A stretch of DNA of 22,015 nt. It comes from CAKSHC01 sp045594545. GTDB lineage: Bacteria > Bacillota > Clostridia > Oscillospirales > UMGS1783. Shown here in pieces: positions 1 through 7,412 of this stretch; within the stretch, counting starts at the first letter, position 1; the number at the start of each line of letters is the position of its first letter. Where the stretch lies: NCBI GenBank assembly GCA_045594545.1, contig JAZNYQ010000020.1, positions 1-22,015 of the forward strand, in the 5' to 3' direction. The notes below the pieces were generated by a model. It was not told where the DNA came from. It did no database searches and saw nothing but the letters and a program-made list of their open reading frames with translations. The translations under genes were made by a program, and so were the position numbers.

Positions 1-1358
1 ATAGCACTTCCGCCGAACAGGGCACCCGCGATCATGCTGACGATGGGCATTTTAGCTCCGCAGGGGATGAAGCCGGTGGTCATAATGGTCATTTTCCGAT
101 CCCGGTCCTGATCGATGGTACGGCTGGCCATGATGCCGGGAACGCCGCAGCCGGAGGCTACCAGCATAGGAATGAAGCTCTTGCCGGAAAGGCCGAATTT
201 GCGGAACAGGCGGTCCATAATAAAGGCCACACGCGCCATATATCCGCAGTCTTCCAACATGGAAAGAAGCAGGAAGAGGATCAGCATCTGCGGTACAAAA
301 CCAAGTACCGCCCCGATCCCGCCAAGGGCGCCCTCGGTGATCAGGCTGACCAGCCACGGGGTCACACCCCAACTGCCCAGCAGATTTTCAGCACCCGGAA
401 TGATCCATTCGCCAAAGAGGGTGTCATTCATAAACCCGACCGTCCAATCGCCCACCGTGCCGATGGAAATGGCGTATACCACAAACATAATGATGGCAAA
501 AATGGGAAGTGCCAACCAGCGGTTGGTAACAATACGGTCGATCTTGTCGGATACGGTGATTCGGGTCAGGCTCTTCTTTTTATAGCATCCCTGCAAGAGG
601 GAATCGATATACAGATACCGTTCGTTGGTGATAATGCTCTCGGCATCGTCATCAAAACGCTGTTCCATCTTTACGATGTCCTGCTCGATATGGGATAAAA
701 TCTCGGGAGAGAGACCCAGTTTTTCAATTGCCTTTTGGTCGCGCTCGAACAATTTGATGGCATACCAGCGCTGTTCCTCATCGGGTAGGTTGTGGATCGC
801 CGCTTCCTCAATATGTGCCAGCACGTGTTCTACCGAACCTGAGAAGATGTGCCGAGGCTCGACCTTTCCGTGCTTGGCGGCCATCACGGCCGTATCAGCC
901 GCATCGGTAATGCCGGTATTTTTGAGGGCAGAGATCTCCACGATGGGGCAACCCAGCCGCTGGGAAAGCCGATCAATGTCGATCTTATCGCCGTTGCGCC
1001 GCACTACGTCCATCATATTGATAGCGATAACGACGGGAATCCCCACCTCGATCAGTTGAGTAGTCAGATATAAATTACGTTCCAGATTCGTTCCGTCAAC
1101 GATATTCAGAATGGCATCGGGCCGCTCATCAATAAGTACATTGCGCGACACCACCTCTTCCAAGGTATAGGGAGAGAGGGAATAGATGCCGGGCAGGTCG
1201 ATCAACGTGACCTGCTCATGCCCTTTGATCTTGCCTTCTTTTTTCTCTACCGTAACACCCGGCCAGTTGCCCACATATTGATTCATGCCGGTAAGGGCAT
1301 TAAACAGGGTGGTCTTGCCGCTGTTGGGGTTGCCCGCAAGGGCAATCTTAATTTCCAT
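1..1358 (-). CDS. feoB: Ferrous iron transport protein B, 5' part only (runs off the window)
   Basis: FeoB is the membrane pore of the Fe(II) uptake system, with a cytosolic GTPase domain at its N-terminus. The visible 452 codons start at ATG 1358, behind the ribosome binding site GGAAGAGG. G-protein motifs are clear: G1 GNPNSGKT at residues 9-16, G3 DLPG at 54-57, G4 NMMD at 114-117, then SALK as G5. After the GTPase and helical spacer come the first membrane segments (from about residue 255) and the gate motif GCGVPG. The family is usually 600-800 residues, so roughly the last third lies outside the window; this is an edge cut, not a break in the gene. It follows feoA by 47 bp, and that gap contains a copy of the putative iron operator. 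Confidence 0.96.
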   Translation of the reverse strand, partial: MEIKIALAGNPNSGKTTLFNALTGMNQYVGNWPGVTVEKKEGKIKGHEQVTLIDLPGIYSLSPYTLEEVVSRNVLIDERPDAILNIVDGTNLERNLYLTTQLIEVGIPVVIAINMMDVVRRNGDKIDIDRLSQRLGCPIVEISALKNTGITDAADTAVMAAKHGKVEPRHIFSGSVEHVLAHIEEAAIHNLPDEEQRWYAIKLFERDQKAIEKLGLSPEILSHIEQDIVKMEQRFDDDAESIITNERYLYIDSLLQGCYKKKSLTRITVSDKIDRIVTNRWLALPIFAIIMFVVYAISIGTVGDWTVGFMNDTLFGEWIIPGAENLLGSWGVTPWLVSLITEGALGGIGAVLGFVPQMLILFLLLSMLEDCGYMARVAFIMDRLFRKFGLSGKSFIPMLVASGCGVPGIMASRTIDQDRDRKMTIMTTGFIPCGAKMPIVSMIAGALFGGSA

Positions 1359-1373
1359 AATAACCTCTTCCTT

Positions 1374-1389
1374 GTTAGTCTATGCTAAC
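1374..1389. promoter_or_regulatory. Second, imperfect copy of the DtxR-type operator between feoA and feoB
   Basis: GTTAGTCTATGCTAAC differs from the perfect palindrome upstream of feoA (1645-1660) only at two central positions of one arm. It ends directly against the feoB ribosome binding site, just as the first copy abuts that of feoA. Its placement suggests separate control of feoB, or a second contact for the same regulator. No strong promoter was recognised in the feoA 3' end. The function is inferred from similarity to copy 1. Confidence 0.6.
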
Positions 1390-1405
1390 TCATAGTGAAA
1401 ATAAA

Positions 1406-1627
1406 TTATTCGATCTCGATCATCTGGGCATCTTCCTTGCGGATCGACAGTTCATAGCCACGCACCGTCAGTTCCATCGGGTCACCTAAGGGAGCTACCT
1501 TGCGAAGATAGATCTCGATGCCTTTGGTAATGCCCATATCCATGATCCGCCGCCGTACAGCGCCTTCCCCATGAACCTTGACTACCTTGGCCGTCTTGCC
1601 GATCTTTAGGTCTTTTAATGTATTCAT
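1406..1627 (-). CDS. feoA: Ferrous iron transport protein A
   Basis: This is a 73-residue cytosolic SH3-like accessory protein of the Feo Fe(II) uptake system, thought to interact with FeoB. Length and sequence fit the family: an N-terminal LKDLKIGKTAKVVKV strand, the RRRIMDMGITKG turn, and a C-terminal GYELSIRKEDAQMIEI strand. The start at ATG 1627 has the ribosome binding site AAAGGAGAG. It is the first gene of a feoA-feoB unit read leftward from a consensus promoter and is divergent from a DtxR-family regulator gene. The operator-like palindrome in its 5' leader predicts repression when iron is plentiful. Confidence 0.95.
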   Translation of the reverse strand: MNTLKDLKIGKTAKVVKVHGEGAVRRRIMDMGITKGIEIYLRKVAPLGDPMELTVRGYELSIRKEDAQMIEIE

Positions 1628-1644
1628 ACTGCATCTCTCCTTTA

Positions 1645-1660
1645 GTTAGCATATGCTAAC
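1645..1660. promoter_or_regulatory. Perfect 16-bp palindromic operator in the feoA promoter, putative DtxR-family site
   Basis: GTTAGCATATGCTAAC is a perfect inverted repeat. It begins 10 bp downstream of the feoA -10 box, so it covers the predicted start of transcription and ends 4 bp before the ribosome binding site. The half-site TTAGC resembles the TTAG core of DtxR/IdeR boxes, although the full 19-bp corynebacterial consensus is not met. The adjacent divergent DtxR-family gene is the obvious candidate to bind it. Confidence 0.75.
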
Positions 1661-1670
1661 CACAACCCAT

Positions 1671-1699
1671 ATTATAATCACACAGGGAAAGTTTGTCAA
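1671..1699 (-). promoter_or_regulatory. feoAB promoter, full sigma-A consensus
   Basis: On the minus strand TTGACA (1699-1694) and TATAAT (1676-1671) are separated by exactly 17 bp. Transcription should begin near 1664, just at the edge of the palindromic operator. Confidence 0.85.
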
Positions 1700-1736
1700 T
1701 ACTTTTTTTGTCGATTTTTGAAAAAAAGTTTGACCC

Positions 1737-1765
1737 TTGCCAAAAGAGGGAATTCGTGGTATGCT
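1737..1765 (+). promoter_or_regulatory. Promoter of the DtxR-family regulator gene
   Basis: TTGCCA (1737-1742), a 17-bp spacer and TATGCT (1760-1765) preceded by an extended -10 TGG. No copy of the feo palindrome overlaps it, so there is no sign of autoregulation through the same sequence. Confidence 0.55.
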
Positions 1766-1787
1766 ATAAGAAAAGGAGGCGATATCG

Positions 1788-2147
1788 GTGAAAATTCAGG
1801 AATCGGGCGAGATGTATCTGGAAACGATCTTGCGCCTGTCCCAACAAGGGAAAAGGGTACGGTCCATTGATATCGCCGAGGATATGGGCTATTCCAAGCC
1901 GAGCGTGAGCCGTGCGGTTGGGCTGCTCAAGGCGGGACAGTTTATTGAGGTGGATAAAGACGGCTTTATTGCCTTGACCGAAAGCGGTTATGATCGGGCA
2001 CAAAAGATTTTTGAGCGGCATCAACTGCTCACCGCCTGTCTGATGAAACTGGGCGTGAGTGAGAAAACGGCCGCCGAGGATGCCTGCAAAATCGAGCATG
2101 ATATCTCGGATGAATCCTTTGAGGCCATCAAAAAATTTATGGAATAA
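1788..2147 (+). CDS. DtxR-family metal-dependent transcriptional regulator, short form with iron-type ligands
   Basis: This 119-residue regulator has an N-terminal winged helix-turn-helix (about residues 22-65, with SIDIAEDMGYSKPSVSRAVGLL) and a C-terminal metal-binding/dimerisation helix region. It lacks the SH3-like third domain of DtxR, so its size is close to MntR. The ligand positions, however, read Met9, Cys100, Glu103 and His104, with His78. The Met and Cys match Fe-sensing DtxR/IdeR (Met10, Cys102, Glu105, His106 in DtxR), where MntR has Asp8 and Glu99. Glu12 is MntR-like. The GTG start at 1788 is preferred because AAGGAGG lies 8 bp upstream. It is divergent from feoAB, and its stop codon falls at the base of a terminator shared with argF. 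It probably represses feoAB when Fe(II) is bound. Confidence 0.9.
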   Translation: MKIQESGEMYLETILRLSQQGKRVRSIDIAEDMGYSKPSVSRAVGLLKAGQFIEVDKDGFIALTESGYDRAQKIFERHQLLTACLMKLGVSEKTAAEDACKIEHDISDESFEAIKKFME

Positions 2148-2178
2148 AGAAAGCAGACTCTTTCGAGTCTGCTTTCTT
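2147..2178. terminator. Bidirectional intrinsic terminator between the dtxR-type gene and argF
   Basis: A 14-bp perfect stem (2147-2160 with 2165-2178) closes a TTTC loop and serves two convergent genes. The last base of the regulator's TAA stop is the first base of the stem, and argF ends 2 bp beyond the stem. Confidence 0.85.
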
Positions 2179-2179
2179 C

Positions 2180-3160
2180 TTATAGTGTAGCGGACATAAC
2201 CGCCTTAATGGTATGCATACGGTTTTCGGCCTCGTCGAAGACGATCGACTGCGGGCCTTCGAACACCTCGTCGGTGACTTCCATGCAATCCAGCCCGAAA
2301 CGGCCGCAGATCTCGGCGCCCAGACCCGTTTTCAGATCATGGAAAGCGGGCAGACAGTGCATAAAGCGGCACTGGGGACCGGCAATGTCCATCAGTTCCT
2401 GTGTCACGCGGTAGGGGGAGAGGGCGCGGATGCGATCTTCCCACACCTCGACCGGCTCACCCATCGACACCCATACGTCGGTATAGATGATATCGGCGCC
2501 GACCACGGCAGTGGCGGGATCTTCACTCAGTTCAATGATGGCTCCCGTTTCGGCGGCAATGGCACGGGCCGTTTCGACCAGCGCATCGTCGGGGAAATAG
2601 CGGCGAGGGGCACAGGCCACAAAGTGCATGCCCATCTTGGCGCAACCGATCATCAGAGAGTTGCCCATATTATAGTGGGCTTCACCGGTGTAGACCAGTT
2701 TTCTGCCCTTGAGGGAACCGAAATGTTCTTTGATAGTAAGGAAGTCGGCCAGAATCTGGGTGGGGTGAAACTCATTAGTCAGCCCGTTCCAGACGGGAAC
2801 ACCGGCATATTTGGCCAGTTCTTCTACCAAGTTCTGACCGTAGCCACGATATTCAATACCGTTGAACATACGCCCCAGTACCCGTGCGGTATCGGGGATG
2901 CTTTCTTTTTTACCCATCTGGGAACCCGACGGGTCGAGATAGACGGGGTGCATACCCAAATCGGCCGCCGCCACCTCAAAGGCGCAACGGGTACGGGTAC
3001 TCGTCTTTTCAAAAAGCAGGGCAATGCTCTTGCCTTCGTGATCCCGATGGGGGATGCCCGCCTTCTTTTTGGCCTTGTAATCGGCGGCTAAGTCGAGTAA
3101 ATATTCAATCTCTTCGGGAGTAAAATCCAGTAATTTGAGAAAATGTCTGCCTTTTAACAT
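2180..3160 (-). CDS. argF: Ornithine carbamoyltransferase
   Basis: It converts ornithine and carbamoyl phosphate to citrulline in the cytosol, the last step encoded by this operon. The protein has 326 residues, normal for the family. Carbamoyl-phosphate motif STRTR is at 54-58, HPTQ at 132-135, ornithine loop DVWVSMGE at 228-235 and HCLPA (with Cys269) at 268-272. The stretch usually written GDARNNMGNS reads GEAHYNMGNS (159-168); the second Asn (164), which contacts ornithine, is kept. The start at ATG 3160 has AGGAG 8 bp upstream and overlaps the argD stop by 7 bp. The anabolic role is inferred from the operon: there is no arginine deiminase or carbamate kinase nearby. Confidence 0.96.
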   Translation of the reverse strand: MLKGRHFLKLLDFTPEEIEYLLDLAADYKAKKKAGIPHRDHEGKSIALLFEKTSTRTRCAFEVAAADLGMHPVYLDPSGSQMGKKESIPDTARVLGRMFNGIEYRGYGQNLVEELAKYAGVPVWNGLTNEFHPTQILADFLTIKEHFGSLKGRKLVYTGEAHYNMGNSLMIGCAKMGMHFVACAPRRYFPDDALVETARAIAAETGAIIELSEDPATAVVGADIIYTDVWVSMGEPVEVWEDRIRALSPYRVTQELMDIAGPQCRFMHCLPAFHDLKTGLGAEICGRFGLDCMEVTDEVFEGPQSIVFDEAENRMHTIKAVMSATL

Positions 3161-4308
3161 ACAACGCTCCTAATGATTTCGATGGCTTTTTGTAGGGTTT
3201 CCATGGGGATATTGAGGGCGGGTAACAGCCGCACCTTGTCTTTGGCAGTTAAACACAAAACACCCTGTTCCATGCAGGCGGCGACCACCTCTGCGGCGGG
3301 TTTGACTGTCTTAATGCCGATCATCAACCCCATGCCCGTGACGGCTTCGACACCGTCGGCGTTTGAGAGGGTATCAAAGACGTATTGGCTCTTTTTGCGG
3401 ACATCAGCCAACATCGTATCGTCGATGCGGGAGAGGACATATTCGGCCGCGGCACAGGCAATAGGGTTGCCGCCGAAGGTCGAGCCGTGGTCGCCAAAGC
3501 CCAGTACCGATTCCATTTTTTTGCTCATCAGCGTAGCCCCTAAGGGTAAACCGCCCGCCAGACCCTTGGCGGTGGATACCACGTCGGGGGTGATGCCATA
3601 ATTCATATAGGAATACAGGGCGCCCGAACGGCCGTTGCCGCTCTGCACCTCGTCGATCATCAGTACGATATCGTTCTCTTGGCATAACTGTGCCACGCCC
3701 TTGACATACTCCTCGTCCAGTGCGCGTACGCCGCCCTCGCCCTGCACACATTCCATCAAAATGCCGGCCACCTTATGGCTGTGGATGGCGACTTTGAGGG
3801 TATACAGGTCATTGGCGGGGACATGGATAAAGCCGTCGGTCAGTGGTTGAAACAGTGTATGGAAATGATCCTGACCGGTGGCTGCCAGTGTAGTCAGGGT
3901 ACGACCGTGGAAGCTTTGTTCCAAGGTAATAATGGTATAGCAGTCGCCGCCTTTGTGCTCGGCGGCGTATTTGCGGGCGAGTTTGATGGCGCACTCGTTG
4001 GCTTCGGCGCCCGAATTGCTGAAGAACACCTTGCTCATGAAGGTGCGTTGGCACAGCGTTTGGGCAAGCCGTGCGCAAGGATGGGTATAGTAGAGGTTGG
4101 AGGTATGGGATACTTGATCCAGTTGAGCGGTCACCGCCGCTTTCCACCCCTCGTCGCCATGACCCAAGGCCGTGACGCCGATGCCCGAGCCCATATCAAT
4201 ATATTCTTTTCCGGTTTGGTCGTATACCAACGAGCCTTTGCCAGATACGATCTCCAGATCGAACCGCTTATAGGTATTGGCTACGTATTGTTTATCTATC
4301 TGTTTCAT
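3154..4308 (-). CDS. argD: Acetylornithine aminotransferase
   Basis: This PLP enzyme makes N-acetylornithine from N-acetylglutamate semialdehyde, with glutamate as amino donor. The 384 residues are typical of class-III aminotransferases. Cofactor features are SNSGAEANE (97-105), FHGRT, the Asp of IDEVQ (219) that contacts the PLP ring nitrogen, and the Schiff-base Lys248 in STAKGLAGG. GSTFGGNP follows. IDEVQSGNGRSG replaces the more usual IDEVQTGIGRTG. The ATG at 4308 forms an ATGA overlap with the argB stop, so translation is probably coupled; no strong ribosome binding site is visible. The argD call over other aminotransferases rests on the operon context. Confidence 0.95.
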   Translation of the reverse strand: MKQIDKQYVANTYKRFDLEIVSGKGSLVYDQTGKEYIDMGSGIGVTALGHGDEGWKAAVTAQLDQVSHTSNLYYTHPCARLAQTLCQRTFMSKVFFSNSGAEANECAIKLARKYAAEHKGGDCYTIITLEQSFHGRTLTTLAATGQDHFHTLFQPLTDGFIHVPANDLYTLKVAIHSHKVAGILMECVQGEGGVRALDEEYVKGVAQLCQENDIVLMIDEVQSGNGRSGALYSYMNYGITPDVVSTAKGLAGGLPLGATLMSKKMESVLGFGDHGSTFGGNPIACAAAEYVLSRIDDTMLADVRKKSQYVFDTLSNADGVEAVTGMGLMIGIKTVKPAAEVVAACMEQGVLCLTAKDKVRLLPALNIPMETLQKAIEIIRSVVC

Positions 4309-5162
4309 TTTGTCACCATGGTACCGGCGCCTTCGTCGGTCAGCAATTCCATCAGAATCGAGTGGGGGACACGGCCGTCCATAATAATGACCGAGTGCAC
4401 GCCCTTATGTACCGCTTCGATGCAGCAATCCACCTTGGGGATCATGCCGCCCGAAATGATGCCCTGTTCCTGCAGGTGTTCGGCCTCATCCAGCGTGATC
4501 TTGGGGATGAGGGTAGAGGGATCGTCCTTATCCTTGAGGATGCCGGCGATATCGGTCATCATGATCAGACGCTCGGCGCCAAGTGCCCCTGCAATAAAGG
4601 CGGCGGCGGTGTCGCCGTTGATGTTGTAGGCGTTGCCCTGCTCGTCACAACCGATGGTGGAAATGACGGGGATATATCCCTTTTCCAGCAGGTCAAAGAC
4701 GGGTTGAATGTTGACATTGGTGATCTGCCCGACATAGCCCAATTTCTCATTTTTGACTCTGGCTTCAATGAGTCGGCCGTCCATGCCCGAAATGCCCATG
4801 GCTCGACCGCCCTTCATTTCCAAAAGGTTGACCAAAGTTTTGTTGACCTTGCCGGCCAATACCATTTGGACGATATCGACCGTTTCCTTGTCGGTGACGC
4901 GCAGACCGTCGACAAACTCGGGCTTTTTACCCAGACGGTCCATCAAATCATTGATCTCGGGACCGCCGCCATGCACCAGCACGATCTTGACCCCGATCAG
5001 CCACAACAGGACGATGTCCTCCATCACCTGCTGCTTGAGGTGTTCATTGATCATGGCATTGCCGCCGTATTTGACAACGACGATCTGTCCCGTATAGCGT
5101 TTGATGTGCGGCAGGGCTTGGGTGAGGACCTCGGCCCGCTCGGCATTGGAAAATTCGTTCAT
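4305..5162 (-). CDS. argB: Acetylglutamate kinase
   Basis: It phosphorylates N-acetylglutamate, the second step of the pathway and usually its feedback-control point. I take ATG 5162 (285 residues), which forms a TGATG overlap with the argJ stop; a TTG one codon upstream (5165) is a possible alternative closer to a GGAG. Kinase motifs are KYGGNAM from residue 31, HGGGPEI at 64-70, AGKVNK, NINGDTAAA near 180-188, TDIAGI with Asp204, and GGMIPK at 238-243. The protein has an N-terminal extension of about 20 residues before the first strand and ends with TDEGAGT. Both are common in arginine-sensitive hexameric enzymes, so feedback inhibition by arginine is likely but inferred. Confidence 0.96.
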   Translation of the reverse strand: MNEFSNAERAEVLTQALPHIKRYTGQIVVVKYGGNAMINEHLKQQVMEDIVLLWLIGVKIVLVHGGGPEINDLMDRLGKKPEFVDGLRVTDKETVDIVQMVLAGKVNKTLVNLLEMKGGRAMGISGMDGRLIEARVKNEKLGYVGQITNVNIQPVFDLLEKGYIPVISTIGCDEQGNAYNINGDTAAAFIAGALGAERLIMMTDIAGILKDKDDPSTLIPKITLDEAEHLQEQGIISGGMIPKVDCCIEAVHKGVHSVIIMDGRVPHSILMELLTDEGAGTMVTK

Positions 5163-6376
5163 CAAGTTCTGTAATCTCCGTTTATTTTTACATAATCATA
5201 GGTCAGGTCGCAACCCCAGGCGGTGGCGCTGTGCTCGCCGCTATCCAGCGTGACCAGAATTTCAATTTCTTTTTCCAGCAAGATCTCCTTGGCTTTCTCT
5301 TCCGAGAACTCGACGCCGGCGCCGTTTTTGCAGACCTCAATGGTGCCCTTGTTGCTGCGGAAGCAAACGCCGACCCTGTCGACATCGACATCGGCACCCG
5401 AATATCCAATGGCGCACAACACGCGCCCCCAGTTGGCATCGGCGCCGAACATGGCGGCTTTGAGCAGGGAGGAACAGATAACCGACTTAGCCACTGTCTT
5501 GGCGGTCGCTTCATCGGCGGCGCCCGTCACCTTACATTCGAGCAGTTTGGTAGCGCCCTCGCCGTCACCCGCAATGGTGCGGCACAGATAGACGGTTACC
5601 GAATTGAGCGCTTGACAGAAGGCGGCAAAATCGTCATCTTCCTTGTCAATGACAGGGTTTTCAGCCATGCCGTTGGCCAAGACCGTGACCATATCATTGG
5701 TCGAGGTGTCGCCGTCGATCGAGAGCATATTAAAGGTATTGGTAATGTCGTGAGAAAGTGCCTGCCGGAGCATGGCGGGGGAGATGGCAACGTCGCTGGT
5801 GATAAAGACCAGCATGGTGGCCATGTTGGGATGGATCATGCCGCTGCCTTTGGCGATCCCGCCGATGCGGCAGGTCTTGCCGCCGATCTCAAACTCCACG
5901 GCAATTTCTTTCTTGATGGTGTCGGTCGTCATGATGCCTTCGGCGGCATCATCCGAACCGTTTATACTTAAGCCGGCTGCCAGGGAGGGGATCCCGGCAG
6001 CAATTGGCTCAAGCGGCAAAGGCTGACCGATAACACCGGTAGAGGCAACCACGATATCACTCGGGTCGATCCCCAGGGCATCGGCAGTCATTTTGCTCAT
6101 CTTTTCGGCAATTTCAATACCATCGGCATTGCAGGTATTGGCGTTGCCGCTGTTACAGATCACAGCCTGCGCCACCCCGTTTTCCAGATGGCGGCGGGTC
6201 ACCGTCAGTGGCGCGCCTTTTACCAAGTTAGTGGTATAAACGGCGGCGGCCGTGGCCGGAACCTCACTGTAGATCAAGGCCAGATCTTTTTTGGTTTTGT
6301 TGTGGCGGATCCCGCAATGGATCCCGTTGGCGGTAAAGCCCTTGGCGGCACATACCCCGCCTTGAATGGTTTTCAT
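5162..6376 (-). CDS. argJ: Glutamate N-acetyltransferase / ornithine acetyltransferase (ArgJ)
   Basis: ArgJ recycles the acetyl group from N-acetylornithine to glutamate; bifunctional forms can also acetylate glutamate from acetyl-CoA. The 404-residue precursor is expected to cleave itself before the nucleophile Thr187, in the motif HPNMATML (182-189). The STGVIGQPL stretch (112-120) supplies the oxyanion-hole Thr-Gly, and the end, YVKINGDYRT, is typical of the family. No separate argA is seen in the operon, which fits either a cyclic pathway primed from elsewhere or a bifunctional ArgJ; sequence alone does not settle this. It starts 1 bp after the argC stop. Confidence 0.96.
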   Translation of the reverse strand: MKTIQGGVCAAKGFTANGIHCGIRHNKTKKDLALIYSEVPATAAAVYTTNLVKGAPLTVTRRHLENGVAQAVICNSGNANTCNADGIEIAEKMSKMTADALGIDPSDIVVASTGVIGQPLPLEPIAAGIPSLAAGLSINGSDDAAEGIMTTDTIKKEIAVEFEIGGKTCRIGGIAKGSGMIHPNMATMLVFITSDVAISPAMLRQALSHDITNTFNMLSIDGDTSTNDMVTVLANGMAENPVIDKEDDDFAAFCQALNSVTVYLCRTIAGDGEGATKLLECKVTGAADEATAKTVAKSVICSSLLKAAMFGADANWGRVLCAIGYSGADVDVDRVGVCFRSNKGTIEVCKNGAGVEFSEEKAKEILLEKEIEILVTLDSGEHSATAWGCDLTYDYVKINGDYRT

Positions 6377-6377
6377 C

Positions 6378-7289
6378 TTAAATTTCTAATCCTTTCGATT
6401 CCTCGACACCCATACGGATATTCATGTTCTGTATGGCCGCGCCCGATGCGCCTTTGCCTAAATTATCAAAGCGGGCGATCAGCAGTAAACGCTCCTCATT
6501 GCCCTGCACCGTTACCGCCATATTGTCCCGTCCGGCGTAAGCGTTTGCCGACAAAAATCCGCTCTCGCTCGCCTCGGGGATAAATCGAATCAGTCCGTTG
6601 GCATATCTTTGTAAGTATACATCTTCTACCGCCTCTTTGTCAACCCCGTGAAGCCCTACGGTCACCTCCATGCCGGCATAAAAATCGCCGACGATCGGGC
6701 AAAAAACGGGAGCGGTTGTCAATCCGCACACTTTCACCATTTCGGGTAGGTGCTTGTGTGTTTGTGTCAGACCGTATTGACGGGGGGCATTCAGCAGCGG
6801 ATCCCGCCCATCGCCTTCATATTCGGCAATCATTTTCTTGCCGCCGCCCGAATATCCCGTCAGGGAAAAGGCAGTAAGTGCCGTGTCGGGCGCAATCACT
6901 CCCGCCGCCACCAAAGGTTCGACCAGAGCAATAAATCCGCTGGCATGGCAACCGGGATTGGCAATGCGATTGGCCGTCGCTATTCTTTCCCGCTGACCCG
7001 CCAGTTCCGCCATGCCGTAGACCCAACCGTCGGCCGTGCGGTGTGCTGTCGAGGTGTCGATAACGGTGGTGTTATCATTCTCAATCAGAGAAACGGCTTC
7101 CATGGCCGCCGCATCGGGCAGGCATAAAAAAGCAATATCGGCACGGTTGAGAGCATCCTGTCTGGCCGCTGTGTCTTTGCGATAGGCTTCACTCAGGGTG
7201 ATGCGCTCAATATCCTTGCGGTGGCTGAGCCGCTCTTCGATGCGAAGCCCCGTCGTTCCTGCGCTGCCGTCAATGAATACTTTTGTCAT
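6378..7289 (-). CDS. argC: N-acetyl-gamma-glutamyl-phosphate reductase, short type-2 form
   Basis: It reduces N-acetylglutamyl phosphate to the semialdehyde using NADPH. The 303-residue length and the opening VFIDGSAGTTGLRI place it in the short (type 2) ArgC group rather than the roughly 345-residue type 1. The catalytic Cys is Cys114 in NPGCHASGF. The GYSGGGKKMI and HKHLPEM stretches are also characteristic. It is the first gene of argCJBDF, starting at ATG 7289 behind AGAGAAGAGG, with its own promoter and ARG box upstream. Confidence 0.95.
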   Translation of the reverse strand: MTKVFIDGSAGTTGLRIEERLSHRKDIERITLSEAYRKDTAARQDALNRADIAFLCLPDAAAMEAVSLIENDNTTVIDTSTAHRTADGWVYGMAELAGQRERIATANRIANPGCHASGFIALVEPLVAAGVIAPDTALTAFSLTGYSGGGKKMIAEYEGDGRDPLLNAPRQYGLTQTHKHLPEMVKVCGLTTAPVFCPIVGDFYAGMEVTVGLHGVDKEAVEDVYLQRYANGLIRFIPEASESGFLSANAYAGRDNMAVTVQGNEERLLLIARFDNLGKGASGAAIQNMNIRMGVEESKGLEI

Positions 7290-7303
7290 GTTTCTGCCTC
7301 TTC

Positions 7304-7321
7304 TCTGAATAAATATGCAAC
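7304..7321. promoter_or_regulatory. ARG box (ArgR/AhrC operator) over the argC start site
   Basis: TCTGAATAAATATGCAAC matches the Bacillus-type ARG box CATGAATAAAAATKCAAK at 14 of 18 positions, including the TGAAT and ATGCAA halves. It overlaps the predicted start of transcription and abuts the -10 box, a classic position for repression by arginine-bound ArgR. Only one clear box is visible, and no argR gene lies in the window. Confidence 0.75.
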
Positions 7322-7322
7322 A

Positions 7323-7351
7323 ATTATACGCTCATTCCCCCATAATGTCAA
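7323..7351 (-). promoter_or_regulatory. argCJBDF promoter, full sigma-A consensus
   Basis: Minus-strand TTGACA (7351-7346) and TATAAT (7328-7323) with a 17-bp spacer. The start is expected near 7316, inside the ARG box. Confidence 0.88.
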
Positions 7352-7374
7352 GAATTATTTAGTGTTTTATGCAA

Positions 7375-7407
7375 AAAAATCACCCGCCAATGAATACTTG
7401 GCGGGTG
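7375..7407 (-). terminator. Intrinsic terminator of hppA
   Basis: A 10-bp perfect GC-rich stem (7381-7390 with 7398-7407, CACCCGCCAA paired with TTGGCGGGTG) is followed on the minus strand by a run of seven T. It separates hppA from the arginine operon promoter. Confidence 0.9.
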
Positions 7408-7412
7408 GATCC

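Noticed and set aside
2213..3091. Long open frame (292 codons) on the plus strand over argF
   Set aside because: It is antisense to a well-supported gene with all catalytic motifs, lacks a ribosome binding site, and has a composition typical of a GC-biased shadow frame.
3775..4629. Plus-strand open frame of 284 codons over argD/argB
   Set aside because: It spans the junction of two real genes in antisense and resembles no protein family.
4362..5971. Plus-strand open frames of 246-270 codons opposite argB and argJ
   Set aside because: They are shadows of conserved minus-strand genes; no promoter or ribosome binding site was seen.
7346..7365. Second ARG box over the argC -35 region
   Set aside because: The sequence has only one weak half and misses several core positions.
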